Assembly: GCA_002085385.1 (NCBI GenBank)
Contig: NATO01000115.1
Coordinates: forward strand, 1 to 6,369
Direction of reading: 5' to 3'
From: a candidate division Zixibacteria bacterium 4484_93
GTDB taxonomy: Bacteria; UBP14; UBA6098; 4484-93
DNA length: 6,369 bases
Positions within the stretch are counted from its first letter, which is position 1. Each line of letters starts with the position of its first letter. The notes beneath the pieces were generated by a model. That model was not told the DNA's origin. It saw only the letters and a program-made list of their open reading frames with translations, and did no database searches. Position numbers and translations under genes: made by a program. Positions 6,058 through 6,369 of the stretch are shown here, piece by piece.

Positions 6058-6369
6058 CTATTTCAGACACATCGCTTTCTTTGTTATCGTCTGTTTCCCG
6101 GCTTTCATCCTGACAAAATATAGACCGGACGGTAGATTCTCCGGCGCCCACTGGATAGTGTAATTACCTGCTGTCTTGCGCTCATCGACAAGCGTTGCAA
6201 CCTTCTGCCCTGCCGAGCTATATATTTCAAGCAACACATCGGATGTTGAGCCGAGGGAGTAGGTAACAGAAACAGATGCGTTGAACGGATTGGGATAGGC
6301 AGATAAACTCACCCTTCCCGGGGTTGCAATATCCTCCTCAATCCCCGAGCGGATGGTTGGTATTCGTAT
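6058..6369 (-). CDS. C-terminal end of a T9SS-exported protein (5' end beyond window)
   Basis: The frame is open from the right edge to TAG at 6060-6058, giving the last 103 residues. A linker (RSGIEEDIATPGR) leads into a complete type A sorting domain: VSLSAYPNPFNASVSV, VLLEIYSSAGQKVATL, the turn and strand TIQWAPENLPSGLYFVRMKAG, and the basic end KKAMCLK. This family mediates transport through the type IX secretion pore and, in studied species, removal of the domain and surface attachment or release. The functional part lies upstream, outside the window. A GTG at 6312 could be mistaken for a start, but it falls inside the domain and the frame continues upstream, so this is not a separate small gene. 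Its complete domain is a useful template for the contracted version in the transglutaminase gene. Confidence 0.9.
   Translation of the reverse strand: MRIPTIRSGIEEDIATPGRVSLSAYPNPFNASVSVTYSLGSTSDVLLEIYSSAGQKVATLVDERKTAGNYTIQWAPENLPSGLYFVRMKAGKQTITKKAMCLK
6281..6297 (-). repeat. 17-bp repeat, copy 2 (sorting-domain YPNPFN codons)
   Basis: Identical to the copy at 85-101, same orientation and same codon phase, in the sorting domain of the gene at the right edge. Flanking codons differ. Confidence 0.8.

Noticed and set aside
6058..6312. Separate small gene of 84 residues starting at GTG 6312
   Set aside because: The start falls inside a sorting domain and the frame stays open upstream to the edge with a typical linker, so it is the end of a larger gene.

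Overview
The window carries four protein genes and one broken gene, all on the minus strand. Transcription runs from high to low coordinates, and both end genes are cut by the window edges. Three of the four genes encode exported proteins that end, or appear to end, in a type IX secretion (T9SS) type A C-terminal sorting domain (YPNPFN ... SGxYFVR ... KxxxLK/R). That signature, moderate GC content and a transglutaminase-type secreted protein point to a bacterium of the Fibrobacterota-Chlorobiota-Bacteroidota (FCB) superphylum. An uncultured lineage such as WOR-3/TA06, Zixibacteria or Fermentibacteria is plausible. Assignment below superphylum is inference, because no marker gene is present.

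Layout in transcription order. (1) 6369-6058: the last 103 residues of a secreted protein, essentially a T9SS sorting domain. (2) 5955-4204: a complete DUF2207 (YciQ-like) membrane protein with signal peptide, extracytoplasmic beta domain, membrane segments and a glycine-rich tail. (3) 4147-3806: a small HNH endonuclease gene broken by two indels, a 2-bp loss in a GA run and an exact 11-bp tandem duplication. (4) 3734-3706: a good sigma70-like promoter with a palindrome in its spacer. (5) 3652-1499: a complete secreted transglutaminase-like protein whose sorting domain has lost about 42 central residues. (6) 1502-1: a secreted alpha/beta hydrolase overlapping gene 5 by ATGA and running off the left edge in the middle of its sorting domain.

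Genes 5 and 6 very probably form one operon for two exported enzymes, read from the promoter at about 3.7 kb. Nothing in the sequence indicates the substrate of either enzyme. There are no rRNA or tRNA genes, no CRISPR array and no recognisable insertion sequence. I found no convincing novel multi-gene system. The points most worth a second look are the reconstructable HNH pseudogene and the contracted sorting domain of the transglutaminase protein.
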